Source: Shewanella subflava (GTDB lineage Bacteria > Pseudomonadota > Gammaproteobacteria > Enterobacterales > Shewanellaceae). From it: a stretch of DNA of 64,000 bases. The position numbers and the translations under genes are program-made. Every line of letters starts with the position of its first letter. The stretch's first letter is position 1. The notes beneath the pieces were generated by a model. It worked only from the letters and a program-made list of their open reading frames with translations. It was not told the DNA's origin and did no database searches. Below are positions 18,949-28,291 of this stretch, piece after piece. The stretch lies in the NCBI RefSeq assembly GCF_025971955.1, contig NZ_JAPDMX010000033.1, forward strand, positions 124,001 to 188,000. Direction: 5' to 3'.

Positions 18949-19611
18949 ATGGCGAAACAAAATCTCGAGTTGAAAGCCACATCTTTTACTCTATCAGTAC
19001 TTTATATCAATAATGCTGATCTTGACATTATTGCCGCAGAACTTGATAAAAAGCTGGCTCAAGCTCCGCATTTTTTTCTTGGCGCACCATTAATATTAAA
19101 TTTAAGCGCTTTAGACGATACGCCGGTTGATTTAGCGTCATTAAGATCATTACTTATTGAACGCCAATTAGTCATTGTTGGTATTACCGAAGCTTCTATC
19201 CCTTTTTCTGTTCAGGCAAAAGATTTAGGATTGGCAGTGGTAAAATCAGGTAAGCAGGCTGCCACTGCTAAGATACCCCCGCGTGGAACAAAAATTGTTA
19301 AACAAAATATCCGCTCGGGACAACAAATTTATGCTAAAGACGCCGATTTAATTGTTTTTGGTGCTGTAGGTAATGGCGCAGAGGTGATTGCTGATGGTAG
19401 CATTCATGTATATGGGGCATTGCGGGGTAAAGCCATGGCTGGCGCTGGCGGTGACACACAGAGTGTGATTATTGCAAGCTCACTAGAAGCTGAGCTAGTT
19501 TCCGTTGCTGGACAATATTGGCTTGCAGAAAACCTGCAACAACATTGCCAAGCTCAAAGAGGTTGTGTCCGTCTTGAAGGCGAGTCTCTCACAGTTGAAC
19601 TATTGCCATAA
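18949..19611 (+). CDS. minC: Septum-site-determining protein MinC
   Basis: Protein of 220 residues. The N-terminal domain (about 1-105) binds FtsZ; the C-terminal beta-helical domain ([53 protein letters not shown]) binds MinD. Together with MinD it blocks FtsZ rings at the poles. The ATG at 18949 follows GGAGA at 18933-18937; an upstream TTG at 18931 overlaps that site and is rejected. First gene of a minCDE operon. Confidence 0.95.
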   Translation: MAKQNLELKATSFTLSVLYINNADLDIIAAELDKKLAQAPHFFLGAPLILNLSALDDTPVDLASLRSLLIERQLVIVGITEASIPFSVQAKDLGLAVVKSGKQAATAKIPPRGTKIVKQNIRSGQQIYAKDADLIVFGAVGNGAEVIADGSIHVYGALRGKAMAGAGGDTQSVIIASSLEAELVSVAGQYWLAENLQQHCQAQRGCVRLEGESLTVELLP

Positions 19612-19641
19612 ATTAGGCAAATTTTAAGGATAATTATCATC

Positions 19642-20451
19642 ATGGCACAAATTATTGTTGTCACTTCGGGAAAAGGCGGCGTGGGTAAGACAACCTCAAG
19701 TGCTGCTATCGCTACAGGTCTGGCGTTAAAAGGTAAAAAAACGGTTGTTATCGATTTTGATATCGGATTACGTAACCTGGATTTAATCATGGGTTGTGAA
19801 CGCCGTGTTGTTTATGATTTTGTTAACGTGATTAACGGCGAAGCAAACTTAAACCAAGCCATGATCAAAGATAAGCGCTGCGATAAGTTATTTGTTTTAC
19901 CCGCCTCGCAAACCCGAGACAAAGATGCACTGACGAAAGAAGGCGTTGGCAAAGTTTTAGAAGATTTAGCCAAAGAATTTGATTTCATTGTATGTGACTC
20001 ACCAGCAGGTATTGAACAAGGTGCAATGATGGCACTTTATTTTGCTGATATTGCAATTGTCACCACTAACCCTGAAGTGAGTTCAGTACGTGACTCTGAC
20101 CGTATTTTAGGTATGTTGCAAAGCCGCTCACGCCGTGCTGAACAAAACCTTGAGCCGATTAAAGAATATTTATTATTAACGCGCTACTCTCCTTCGCGTG
20201 TTAAAACTGGCGAAATGCTAAGTGTTGAAGATGTGAAAGAAATTCTGGCCATTGATCTCTTGGGCGTCATTCCTGAATCTCAAGCAGTGTTGAAAGCATC
20301 TAACTCTGGTGTGCCAGTGATTATTGACCAAGAAAGCGATGCAGGCTTGGCATACAGTGACACTGTTGATCGTTTACTGGGTGAAGATGTCCCAGTACGT
20401 TTTATCACCGAAGAAAAGAAAGGGTTCCTAAAAAGGATATTTGGTAGCTAA
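19642..20451 (+). CDS. minD: Septum-site-determining ATPase MinD
   Basis: ParA-type ATPase of 269 residues with the deviant Walker [10 protein letters not shown] at residues about 10-18, Walker [12 protein letters not shown] near 115-125 and the C-terminal amphipathic membrane-targeting helix [16 protein letters not shown]-bound MinD binds the membrane and recruits MinC and MinE. AAGGAT precedes the ATG and the gene lies 30 bases after minC. Confidence 0.97.
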   Translation: MAQIIVVTSGKGGVGKTTSSAAIATGLALKGKKTVVIDFDIGLRNLDLIMGCERRVVYDFVNVINGEANLNQAMIKDKRCDKLFVLPASQTRDKDALTKEGVGKVLEDLAKEFDFIVCDSPAGIEQGAMMALYFADIAIVTTNPEVSSVRDSDRILGMLQSRSRRAEQNLEPIKEYLLLTRYSPSRVKTGEMLSVEDVKEILAIDLLGVIPESQAVLKASNSGVPVIIDQESDAGLAYSDTVDRLLGEDVPVRFITEEKKGFLKRIFGS

Positions 20452-20453
20452 TT

Positions 20454-20714
20454 ATGTCCATACTTGATTATTTCAGAAGTACTAAAAAAACCAACACCGC
20501 CTCTTTAGCTAAAGAGCGCTTACAAATCATTGTTGCCCATCAACGTGGAGAACGAGATGCCCCTGATTACTTGCCAAGAATGAAGCAAGAAATTATCGAA
20601 GTTATCCGTAAATATGTGCAAATTTCCGATGAACAGGTCAGTGTTCAACTTGAACAGAACGATGATAATTTATCTGTATTGGAATTAAATGTGACCTTGC
20701 CTGAAGGTAAGTAA
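20454..20714 (+). CDS. minE: Cell division topological specificity factor MinE
   Basis: Protein of 86 residues, the family size. The start [12 protein letters not shown] is a membrane-interacting segment, residues about 18-32 ([15 protein letters not shown]) form the anti-MinCD helix, and the C-terminal half forms the dimer ([23 protein letters not shown]). It stimulates MinD ATPase and causes pole-to-pole oscillation. Its ATG lies 2 bases after the minD stop, so translation is coupled. Confidence 0.97.
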   Translation: MSILDYFRSTKKTNTASLAKERLQIIVAHQRGERDAPDYLPRMKQEIIEVIRKYVQISDEQVSVQLEQNDDNLSVLELNVTLPEGK

Positions 20715-20747
20715 CCTCAACTCTGGATAATAAACGCTCACAAAACA

Positions 20748-20915
20748 GCTCTTTGTCTTGCAAACTGCGTTTCATTAACGTGCAATAGGTCAGCTATTTA
20801 TGTGTTAATACGCCTTGTTTTCAAAACAAATGACAAGTTTACTAAAAGATAAGCTCAATCTGTTGAATTGTGCTTATTGAGCCCATCTCTTAACCCGAGT
20901 TGAGCTTAAGTAATC
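20748..20915 (+). repeat. Dispersed repeat family 2, copy A
   Basis: About 165 noncoding bases after minE that align by eye with 47247-47420: shared blocks GTTTCATTAACGTGCAATAG, GTTTTCAAAACAAATGA and AAGCTCAATCTGTT. Both copies contain an inverted repeat GCTCAAT...ATTGAGY. It has no reading frame and lies between minE and its terminator; it may be a MITE-like unit. Confidence 0.65.
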
Positions 20916-20937
20916 TTGGCCATTAAAGGTAACCAAT

Positions 20938-20974
20938 AAAAAAGGATATGATTAATCATATCCTTTTTTATTTT
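20938..20974 (+). terminator. Intrinsic terminator of the min operon
   Basis: A continuous perfect palindrome from 20938 to 20969 (half-site AAAAAAGGATATGATT) ending in a T run and followed by ATTTTT. It may also work for the minus strand. Confidence 0.85.
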
Positions 20975-21041
20975 TAAGGGGATGAAGGCCTGTTGAGATT
21001 ATTTAACCGCGAAGATCGACATGCTCTCTTGCCAAGAGAAC

Positions 21042-22160
21042 CTATTCGCCTTTAAAAACGATATCATCCAATGTACTGCCAACTAATTCACCACGCCAGC
21101 CTTGAAGCACAAGAGGTCTCTCCCCTTGTTTATCATTAAATAACCACAATAAAAATTGATGAATTAATCTTTTAGACCCAATAAACTCTAAAGGCACAAT
21201 TTTATCTTCGCTTATATCGGTCAAACGAGTTTTAATTGTTTTAAATGCTGATTTGTAGCCAGATTTAAGTGCAATGACATCCACTTCTTCAGGGGGATTA
21301 TCAAAATCCGCAGTTGCCATCACTTTCAATAAATCTTTACCATGAAAACGTTTTTCTTGCTCCGTTAAATCATTCATTTGATTTAGTTCTGCTAAGGTTT
21401 TGGGCGCTTTTTTGGCTAAAGCAATCAATGCATGATCTTTTATTACAAAACCTAATGCTAAATTTCTCGCGACCGCTTTTTCAAGTCGCCATGCAGCCAT
21501 AACTTTTAAGCTTGCCAATTGAGAGCGAGTTAATTGAAAAGCATTCTTCACCTTTAAATAGGCTTCGGCAGGGTCCGCCCCAGTTAAGCGACCGTCTGTG
21601 ATCCGCTCCCCTTCTTCGTATAGCCAATCTAAACGATTTTGTTCAGTCAGTTTTTGTAAAATTTGCGGGTAAAGTTGATAAAGATAAGACACATCATTGG
21701 CCGCATATTGAAGTTGGGCTTCAGTTAAAGGACGCTTCATCCAATCGGTACGGGATTCACCTTTATCCAGTTCAATACTCAAACATTGCTCTACTAACTT
21801 AGCATAACCTAAACCATGACCCATTCCAGCTAAACTGGCTGCTATTTGACTATCAAATAATGGCGTAGGTTGGCATTCCCCATAATGCGCAAAAACCTCA
21901 AGATCTTCACTACAAGAATGCAGTAACTTAATGATTTTTTGATTGGTGAGTAATGCCCAAAATGACGATAAATCTTTAATCGCCACAGGATCAATTAACG
22001 CTAATGTTTTACCATCATATGCTTGAATTAAGCCTAACTTTGCGTAATAAGTACGGGTACGAACAAACTCGGTGTCTAACACCAATAATGGAGCTTGCTC
22101 ATATTGCGCCACTAACAAGGCTAATGCACTCTCATTACTTATATACTCAAACGCTAACAC
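21042..22160 (-). CDS. rnd: Ribonuclease D
   Basis: 3'-5' exoribonuclease of 372 residues for tRNA 3'-end maturation. DEDD exonuclease motifs are visible: LVLDTEFVRTRTYYAKLGLIQ (residues about 23-43), HSCSEDLEVFAHY (about 81-93) and the DEDDy Tyr segment LQYAANDVSYLYQLYP (about 149-164). A HRDC-type helical domain follows (SQLASLKVMAAWRLEKAVARN). The start is GTG, with GGAG 6 bases before. It sits beside fadD as in E. coli. Confidence 0.94.
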   Translation of the reverse strand: MLAFEYISNESALALLVAQYEQAPLLVLDTEFVRTRTYYAKLGLIQAYDGKTLALIDPVAIKDLSSFWALLTNQKIIKLLHSCSEDLEVFAHYGECQPTPLFDSQIAASLAGMGHGLGYAKLVEQCLSIELDKGESRTDWMKRPLTEAQLQYAANDVSYLYQLYPQILQKLTEQNRLDWLYEEGERITDGRLTGADPAEAYLKVKNAFQLTRSQLASLKVMAAWRLEKAVARNLALGFVIKDHALIALAKKAPKTLAELNQMNDLTEQEKRFHGKDLLKVMATADFDNPPEEVDVIALKSGYKSAFKTIKTRLTDISEDKIVPLEFIGSKRLIHQFLLWLFNDKQGERPLVLQGWRGELVGSTLDDIVFKGE

Positions 22161-22182
22161 AGCTTACTCCGTCTATTTGGGG

Positions 22183-22210
22183 GATAAAAAAACCGGCTAA
22201 TGCCGGTTTT
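22183..22210 (-). terminator. Intrinsic terminator after fadD
   Basis: A 9-bp stem AAAACCGGC/GCCGGTTTT (22189-22197 with 22202-22210), loop TAAT, and a T-rich tail on the minus strand. It separates fadD from rnd. Confidence 0.9.
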
Positions 22211-22215
22211 CAATA

Positions 22216-23889
22216 TTACGCCTTTTTAGCTTCGTCTCGAAGCTGACGGCGTAAAATTTTACCCACATTGGTCTTTGGTAATTCGTCTCGGAATTCTACC
22301 AGTTTTGGCACTTTATATCCCGTTAAATGATGACGACAGTGATCAATCAGATCTTTTTCAGTCAAAGACTTGTCTTTTGCAACTACAAATATTTTAACTA
22401 ATTCACCACTGGCCTCATTAGGCACACCAACGGCAGCAACCTCAATCACCTTAGGGTGCTGTGCAACCACATCTTCAACTTCATTGGGGAACACATTAAA
22501 ACCTGATACCAGAATCATATCTTTCTTACGATCAACGATGAAGAAAAAGCCCTTTTCATCCATATAACCAATATCGCCAGTGGCTAACCAACCTTCTTTA
22601 TCAATTACTTTGGCCGTTTCTTCAGGACGTTGCCAGTAACCTAACATAACTTGTGGGCCTTTGGCGTAAAGTTCACCGGTTTCACCTTGGGATAATACCT
22701 TGCCATCATCATCTCGTACTTGGATGGCCGTTGATGGTGCAGGAAAACCAATAGAACCATTGTAGCCATCTAAATTATAAGGGCAGCATGTCACTAGTGG
22801 TGAGGCTTCCGTTAAACCGTAACCTTCTAACAAACGCGTTTTGGTGATCGATTGCCATTTGTCAGCAACCGCTTTTTGCACAGCCATTCCGCCACCAATC
22901 GATAGCTTTAATCGACTAAAATCAAGCGCTTTAAAATCTTCATTATTAACTAAAGCATTAAATAAGGTATTGACGCCAGTCAGTGCAGTAAACGGATAAC
23001 GTTTCAGTTCACCTACAAAAGCAGGGATGTCTCTTGGATTAGTGATTAACAGGTTTTTGCTGCCTTTATGTAAAAACAGCAGACAATTCACCGTTAATGC
23101 AAAAATATGATATAGCGGCAAAGCGGTAACCACAAACTCTGTCCCATCATCGAGTGCTGGCGAATACGCGCCATTGGCTTGCAGTACATTGGAGACAACA
23201 TTACGATGAGTCAACATCGCGCCTTTAGAAACCCCCGTCGTCCCACCCGTGTATTGCAAGAAAGCAAGATCATCACCGGTGACTTCAGGTTTGACATACT
23301 GTAAGCGCCTACCTTTAGATAAGGTGTCTCTAAAAGAACGTGCATGGGGTAGGTCGTACTTAGGAACCATTTTCTTGATGTACTTCACCACGAAGTTGAC
23401 TAACGTGCGTTTTGGCGCACTTAATTGATCGCCCAAGCGCGTAATAATGACCGCTTTAACTGGAGTTTGATCAACCACTTCTTCTAAGGTATTTGCAAAA
23501 TTAGACACCACAACAATGGCTTTTGAACCAGAATCAATCAACTGATGTTTTAATTCTCTTGGAGTGTAAAGTGGATTAACATTCACAACCACCATGCCTG
23601 CACGAAGCACACCAAATAAGGCAATAGGATATTGCAATAAGTTAGGCATCATCAATGCGACTCGGTCGCCTTTTTCTAACTTCAGATCATTTTGTAAATA
23701 TGCGGCAAAAGCACGGCTTCTTTCTTCCAGCTTTCGATAGGTCATTGTTGCGCCCATGTTGATAAAAGCAGGTTGATCAGCGTATTTCGCCACTGCATTT
23801 TCAAACATCGCCAATAAAGAAGGAAATTGATTAGGGTCTATTTCTGCCGGTACATTGGCTGGTAGGTTATTAATCCAAGGCTGGTCCAC
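22216..23889 (-). CDS. fadD: Long-chain-fatty-acid--CoA ligase
   Basis: ANL-superfamily adenylating enzyme of 557 residues that activates fatty acids to acyl-CoA at the inner membrane for beta-oxidation. The AMP-binding motif [16 protein letters not shown] is near residue 215-230, the A5-like motif [10 protein letters not shown] near 355, the linker motif [27 protein letters not shown] near 425-455, and the catalytic lysine segment [14 protein letters not shown] near the C-terminus. The start is GTG, with AGGAG well placed upstream. fadR in the same window is a likely regulator. Confidence 0.94.
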   Translation of the reverse strand: MDQPWINNLPANVPAEIDPNQFPSLLAMFENAVAKYADQPAFINMGATMTYRKLEERSRAFAAYLQNDLKLEKGDRVALMMPNLLQYPIALFGVLRAGMVVVNVNPLYTPRELKHQLIDSGSKAIVVVSNFANTLEEVVDQTPVKAVIITRLGDQLSAPKRTLVNFVVKYIKKMVPKYDLPHARSFRDTLSKGRRLQYVKPEVTGDDLAFLQYTGGTTGVSKGAMLTHRNVVSNVLQANGAYSPALDDGTEFVVTALPLYHIFALTVNCLLFLHKGSKNLLITNPRDIPAFVGELKRYPFTALTGVNTLFNALVNNEDFKALDFSRLKLSIGGGMAVQKAVADKWQSITKTRLLEGYGLTEASPLVTCCPYNLDGYNGSIGFPAPSTAIQVRDDDGKVLSQGETGELYAKGPQVMLGYWQRPEETAKVIDKEGWLATGDIGYMDEKGFFFIVDRKKDMILVSGFNVFPNEVEDVVAQHPKVIEVAAVGVPNEASGELVKIFVVAKDKSLTEKDLIDHCRHHLTGYKVPKLVEFRDELPKTNVGKILRRQLRDEAKKA

Positions 23890-24102
23890 AGGTGTCTCCT
23901 ATAATGGCCGCTGTGCTAAGACGTGCATTCCCCGTCAGCGGCTAAAACGTGTCACTATTATTTACTCTTGTTATGATTTGGCAATAATCAGTGTACGTGT
24001 TGTTATTGTTATTGCCTGTGATGAAAATCATACAAGCGTTTTAATTTTGAACATAATCACATAATTGAACGTAAAATAATAGCGCTTTAAGCGATACAGA
24101 GC

Positions 24103-25013
24103 TTATTTTAGAATAAATACTCGGATCAAGTTAATTAATCCTTCAGCATTACTCATATGCAAGTGGTGATCACCTTCGATTTCTTCCCATTGTAATCGTT
24201 TAAACCATACGTTCGCCTGTTGTTTAGCTAATTTTAACTGCTGAAAACCAGCATGACCTAATACTAATAACGTCGGAGTATCGCTTTGGCTCATTAATGC
24301 ATCGACTTGTTCAAAGGTCATTCGATATGCCGAGTCTAATTTCAACCTAGGATCGCTCCGCCAGTAATACAAACCATCAATAAACTGAAGGTTTCTAACT
24401 GAAATTAATCGGCACCATTGCTCATCCATCCCTGTTAATAGCTGTCTAGCCTTTACCACCACATCAACAGAGGCATATCCTCTTGGTTTATTAGATTCAA
24501 TGCCCGATGTTGTTTAACACTTCTATTAAGCCTCGATGCATTGCGATTTGCATCTTCAAATAATGGGGATAAGGCTTCAATGAGAATAAGCTTAGCTATG
24601 CGTTGTGGAAAACTGGCATTGTAAGCACTGGCGACTATGCCACCAAGTGAGTGGCCAAGTAATAGTATTTTCTGATTAGGATCTGAAATTAAATAATTAA
24701 CGATAGAATCTAAATCATATACATAATCAACCCAATGTAACGGATAACTGCCTGGGCGATGCGACGATAATCCATGCCCTGGCCAATCAAAAGTAATCAA
24801 TTGAAAATCTGTGGCTAACTCTGATCGTAAAAAGGCATCTGCGAGTGGTATAAAACTGTTCAGATTATCGAGCCAACCATGGCATGCCAGAATAATTGGC
24901 TTATCATCTTGTCCATAGCGTGTCGCGGATAGCGATAAATGAGCCAAAGAGATTGTCAAAGACTCGCCTTCAAAAGCGAGAGATGAATGCTGCTTTGGCT
25001 CATTGACTGGCAT
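24103..25013 (-). pseudogene. Alpha/beta hydrolase broken by a frameshift
   Basis: Two overlapping frames together make one hydrolase. The first (25013 down to 24453) has the fold start LACHGWLDNLNSFIPL, the GHSLGG nucleophile elbow and LILIEALSPLF, then runs into a foreign tail. The second (24462 down to 24103) has the expected continuation: PRGYASVDVVVKARQLL is readable in the second frame upstream of its ATG, and it holds TPTLLVLGHAGFQ and the final catalytic-His region (EGDHHLHMSNAEGLINLI). A one-base change near 24490-24515 would join them. This could be a real inactivating mutation or a sequencing error; the substrate is unknown. Confidence 0.75.
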
Positions 25014-25016
25014 AGG

Positions 25017-25859
25017 TTATTTCGCTTTTTTGATAAACTTCAAAGTCATGCGATCACTTTCGCCAATATCTAAATACTTTTGCTTATCCTGATCACCCAT
25101 CGCTAGGCGCGGCGGTAAGGTCCAGACACCTTTGGGATAATCTTTAGTGTCTTTGGGATTAGCATTCACTTCTGAGCTAGCAAGCAATTCAAAACCGATT
25201 TTCTTAGCTAATTCTACCATTTGGTTTTGTTCCATATAGCCACTTTCTGCAGCCATACCAATATTGGCACGGTGCTCAACTACACCGAATGAACCACCGT
25301 CTTTTAATACTGCATAAGCTGCATTAAATACACCTTCTAGCTGGCCTTTCATCGCCCAGTTATGCAAGTTTCTGAACGTTAATACATGATCTGCAGAATT
25401 ATCTTCACCCAGCTTGAGTTTTTCTGGTGGACTTAACGTCACAAACTGCACATTACCAACGGTCGCTTTATTATCTTCAACCCATTTTTCAAACTTTAAC
25501 CCTGCAGATTTATAATACGCAGTTTGACGAGTATCTTCTGCCGGTTTTGTTTCAAAATTAGCCGCTACATATTGGCCATTTTTAGCTAAATACGGTGCTA
25601 AAATTTCTGCATACCAACCACCACCGGGCCAAAGCTCAATAACCGTTTGATCAGCTTTTACATCAAAAAAGGCTAAAGTTTGTGCAGGATTTCGGTATAT
25701 ATCTCTTAACTTATTTGAATCGCTACGAAAATCACTGGCGACTGCAGCCGCCAGTGCATCATTGACTTTAACCTCTTCGGCTTGCACAGCCATCGGGGCA
25801 GAATACAGGCCCACTGTTGTAAAACTCACCATAATTGCGAACGCTAAATTACATTTCAT
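25017..25859 (-). CDS. Exported SAM-methyltransferase-like protein
   Basis: Protein of 280 residues with a cleavable signal peptide ending near PMAVQAEE. The body resembles the class I methyltransferase group found with periplasmic signals: VIELWPGGGWYAEILAPYL (motif I-like, about 72-90), ADHVLTFRNLHNW (motif IV-like, about 160-172) and LKDGGSFGVVEHRA (about 188-201). Enzymatic function outside the cytoplasm is unproven for this group. The start is ATG with GGGAG upstream and overlaps the stop of the upstream membrane peptidase gene by 4 bases (ATGA), so they form one operon. Confidence 0.75.
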   Translation of the reverse strand: MKCNLAFAIMVSFTTVGLYSAPMAVQAEEVKVNDALAAAVASDFRSDSNKLRDIYRNPAQTLAFFDVKADQTVIELWPGGGWYAEILAPYLAKNGQYVAANFETKPAEDTRQTAYYKSAGLKFEKWVEDNKATVGNVQFVTLSPPEKLKLGEDNSADHVLTFRNLHNWAMKGQLEGVFNAAYAVLKDGGSFGVVEHRANIGMAAESGYMEQNQMVELAKKIGFELLASSEVNANPKDTKDYPKGVWTLPPRLAMGDQDKQKYLDIGESDRMTLKFIKKAK

Positions 25860-26554
25860 TTAATACTCCCTTTTGTTGAATCGACTTTTTGCCAACAGAG
25901 CCATAACATGCCACAACTGACCGCCAACCAAATCACCACCCAACACCAAGCCGGAATCCAGGTGATTTGTGCTAACGCAACGGCATCGCCTTGCCCATTT
26001 AAACCAAACAACACCATAGGGCTAGCCATAGCGTTGAGTATTATCATCAAGCCTAATATACGCAGTAAACTGTTTAAAGGACGACTATTTTTTAATTTAA
26101 GTGGTAACAAAATAAGTCCACTTAAGCAAAGTAAAATAGCAATAGTGAGCAGATCTCTTGCCCATAAAATGACCGAGACTAGAATGGTTAAAGCCAAAAT
26201 CGACAAAGTAATACGTATGCCATCACGCCATGTGGCGAGTAAAAAAATCAAATATCCCCAAATTGCAGCCCCCAAATACCCCGAAAATGCAATCATCACG
26301 GCATTGCCTCCTTGGCTGTAACAAAGTCCAGCTCCATTTGGGAATAATTGAATATGGCTAACGATCCCCCCAGTAATTAGCGTGGCGATTCCGTGAGATA
26401 ATTCATGAAAGTAGCTTTCAAACCATTTAAAAGGCACATTGATATAAGGTAAACGAGTTATTAGAAACGCAGCGATGAGCTCTAAAAAAAATCGTCCTCG
26501 ACTGGGAGTACCAGAAGAAAAAATCGACTGATGACTTGGGTTAACATTTGCCAT
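25856..26554 (-). CDS. M50-like integral membrane peptidase
   Basis: Protein of 232 residues with a cytoplasmic N-terminus and about six hydrophobic segments. The zinc motif HELSH lies near residue 50 in FESYFHELSHGIATLITGG, which with ITGG and GLCYSQGGNAVMIAFSGYLGAAIWGYLIF fits the M50B-like (peptidase M50/DUF-type) family. Its substrate is unknown. It begins the operon that continues into the methyltransferase-like gene with a 4-base overlap. Confidence 0.78.
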   Translation of the reverse strand: MANVNPSHQSIFSSGTPSRGRFFLELIAAFLITRLPYINVPFKWFESYFHELSHGIATLITGGIVSHIQLFPNGAGLCYSQGGNAVMIAFSGYLGAAIWGYLIFLLATWRDGIRITLSILALTILVSVILWARDLLTIAILLCLSGLILLPLKLKNSRPLNSLLRILGLMIILNAMASPMVLFGLNGQGDAVALAQITWIPAWCWVVIWLAVSCGMLWLCWQKVDSTKGSIK

Positions 26555-26676
26555 TACAGTTACAAGTAACCTACCAAAATGATTAATATGCTTAGTTAAT
26601 CAGAATTAAGTCGATGAGGGAATGGCTACTAAACATTAAGATACAAACTTTTTATCTTCTGAATAACCACGATAAC

Positions 26677-26810
26677 AATCAATAAGTGATCAGAAATAGC
26701 CAAGCAAAAAATGTTTGATAACAAGGCAGATTTTTATGATAAGTCGTTTTACTACAATCGACAAAAATTCACTATTATCTTGTATTTCCATAATCTAGCA
26801 AGAAAAGTTA
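26677..26810 (+). repeat. Dispersed repeat family 1, copy B (partial)
   Basis: In the 451-base gap between the M50-like gene and the gene at 27006. It aligns by eye with 30408-30620 in the order ATCAGAAAT, GATAACAAG, TTTTTATGAT, CTACAATCGA, and with the reverse complement of 4226-4410. The outer end seen at 30408 is not recognisable here. The rest of the gap shows only AT-rich sequence and no convincing gene. Confidence 0.6.
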
Positions 26811-27005
26811 GATATTACGTTTGGTATCAATACTACCCAAAATGTGAATGGCAAGAATAGGTTTCACATCAGACTTAGCGCGTTTCGGTGATTAAAAAGT
26901 AACAAAATTGATTATGGTTTGAAGGGAATATAAAGTAGATTAGGAAAATCAGCTCAACACATTGGCTCAACCACAAAGCAACAATTTATCGATTAATGGC
27001 GAGAG

Positions 27006-27440
27006 TTACACGTAGAGATCAATACCGACCATTTGTTGTATCTCATCACGCCTATCTGCATGCTGTGTCATCATATACATCCGTATGGCGCCACGATTCA
27101 TCTCAAGTTCAGTATCATATTGTAATTTTGCACTTTCATGATCTGCAGTATTGGTGACGATATCGAATTGTGGAATTTTTCCCGAAAACTCAAATAAACC
27201 AGATTCAGCAACGGTTTGCTCTATTTCATTTTGACTTAAAAGATTTTTTTCAATGTCTTGCTCAAACGATTGAGCGGAGGACGAGGTATGGTGGTTAACA
27301 ATAGTGGTTACAGATGGATTTATCGGGTTAATTTCACCAATAGCCCCTAACGGACGATTGCCCGCAACAGCATGACTCAACGGGGTTTTCACCATGGGTT
27401 GAGTGACTGTTTTCTGAATCAATGTTGAACCAATTTGCAT
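27006..27440 (-). CDS. Uncharacterised protein, no known family
   Basis: Protein of 144 residues that I do not recognise. It has no signal peptide or membrane segment. The N-terminal half is low in structure (Pro, Asn and Thr-rich, INPINPSVTTIVNHHTSSS); the C-terminal half is helical and charged (LQYDTELEMNRGAIRMYMMTQHADRRDEIQQMVG). It stands alone upstream of tsaB, separated by 100 bases. The frame is long for chance but the protein has no supporting motif. Confidence 0.55.
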   Translation of the reverse strand: MQIGSTLIQKTVTQPMVKTPLSHAVAGNRPLGAIGEINPINPSVTTIVNHHTSSSAQSFEQDIEKNLLSQNEIEQTVAESGLFEFSGKIPQFDIVTNTADHESAKLQYDTELEMNRGAIRMYMMTQHADRRDEIQQMVGIDLYV

Positions 27441-27540
27441 TGATGTTTATCTCACAAGACCATAAAAATCATAAATGTAAATGCGTTATTGTGCTGTATT
27501 TATACCATCGATGAAAAATAACGCACAACATAATTGAATA

Positions 27541-28248
27541 TTATTCACGTCCAGGTAATTTTTTCCACGTTACCGTATCACGTAAATATACTGGCGCTAA
27601 ATCATCCACCGATGTTTGCAAGCCTTGGCTTACGCCAAATTCAGCAAGTGCTATCATGGCTTTAGCATCAGGATATTTTATCGCTTCAACTTCCTCTATC
27701 ATACAAGATAAGGCTGTTAAGCTAGGGTAAGCATCAAATCCCGTACCACAGGCTTTTATCGATTTTGATGAATCTAAGTGTAGTTCAACATCTGCTGGTA
27801 AGCAGACCTGTTCAGTACCTATTAGTGTGGCTATGCCATTTTTTGCAATAAATTGACCAACATAAACTTCATTCATCCTTGCATCAATGGCACAAAATAC
27901 TTGTTCAGCGCCGTGCTCTGTTATTGCCATTTGCGCCATGGCTGCCAAAGTAGAAATACCGATAACAGGCAAATCACAGCCTAATGCTAACCCTTGCGTC
28001 ATGCTAGTACAAATACGTATGCCGGTAAAACTACCCGGTCCTCGTCCGTATGCAATCACATCGATATCAGCAAGCGAAATGTTAGCTTCTTGAAGCACTT
28101 CATCAACCATAGGTAATAAGCGTTGGCTGTGTTCACGGGGAGCATCGGCAATACGAGTAAATAAATTACCGTCAACAGAAAGCGCAGCAGAACAAGACTC
28201 TGTGCAAGTATCAAGTGCAAGTACACGTAATGGCGAATGAAATGTCAT
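27541..28248 (-). CDS. tsaB: tRNA threonylcarbamoyladenosine biosynthesis protein TsaB
   Basis: ASKHA-fold protein of 235 residues. The start ILALDTCTESCSAAL (here VLALDTCTESCSAAL, about residue 9-23), the segment IAYGRGPGSFTGIRICTSMTQGLALG (about 66-91) and FCAIDARMNEVYVGQF (about 120-135) are typical. TsaB (YeaZ) pairs with TsaD and TsaE to make t6A at position 37 of ANN-decoding tRNAs. It follows yoaA on the same strand, as in E. coli. Confidence 0.94.
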   Translation of the reverse strand: MTFHSPLRVLALDTCTESCSAALSVDGNLFTRIADAPREHSQRLLPMVDEVLQEANISLADIDVIAYGRGPGSFTGIRICTSMTQGLALGCDLPVIGISTLAAMAQMAITEHGAEQVFCAIDARMNEVYVGQFIAKNGIATLIGTEQVCLPADVELHLDSSKSIKACGTGFDAYPSLTALSCMIEEVEAIKYPDAKAMIALAEFGVSQGLQTSVDDLAPVYLRDTVTWKKLPGRE

Positions 28249-28291
28249 GTTTACAACCCGTTTTGGAACAAAATTAAGGCGCTATGATAAC

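Noticed and set aside
20748-20915. Repeat family 2 as the minE terminator
   Set aside because: Its hairpin arms are weak and lack a T run; the strong palindrome with T run at 20938-20974 is the terminator.
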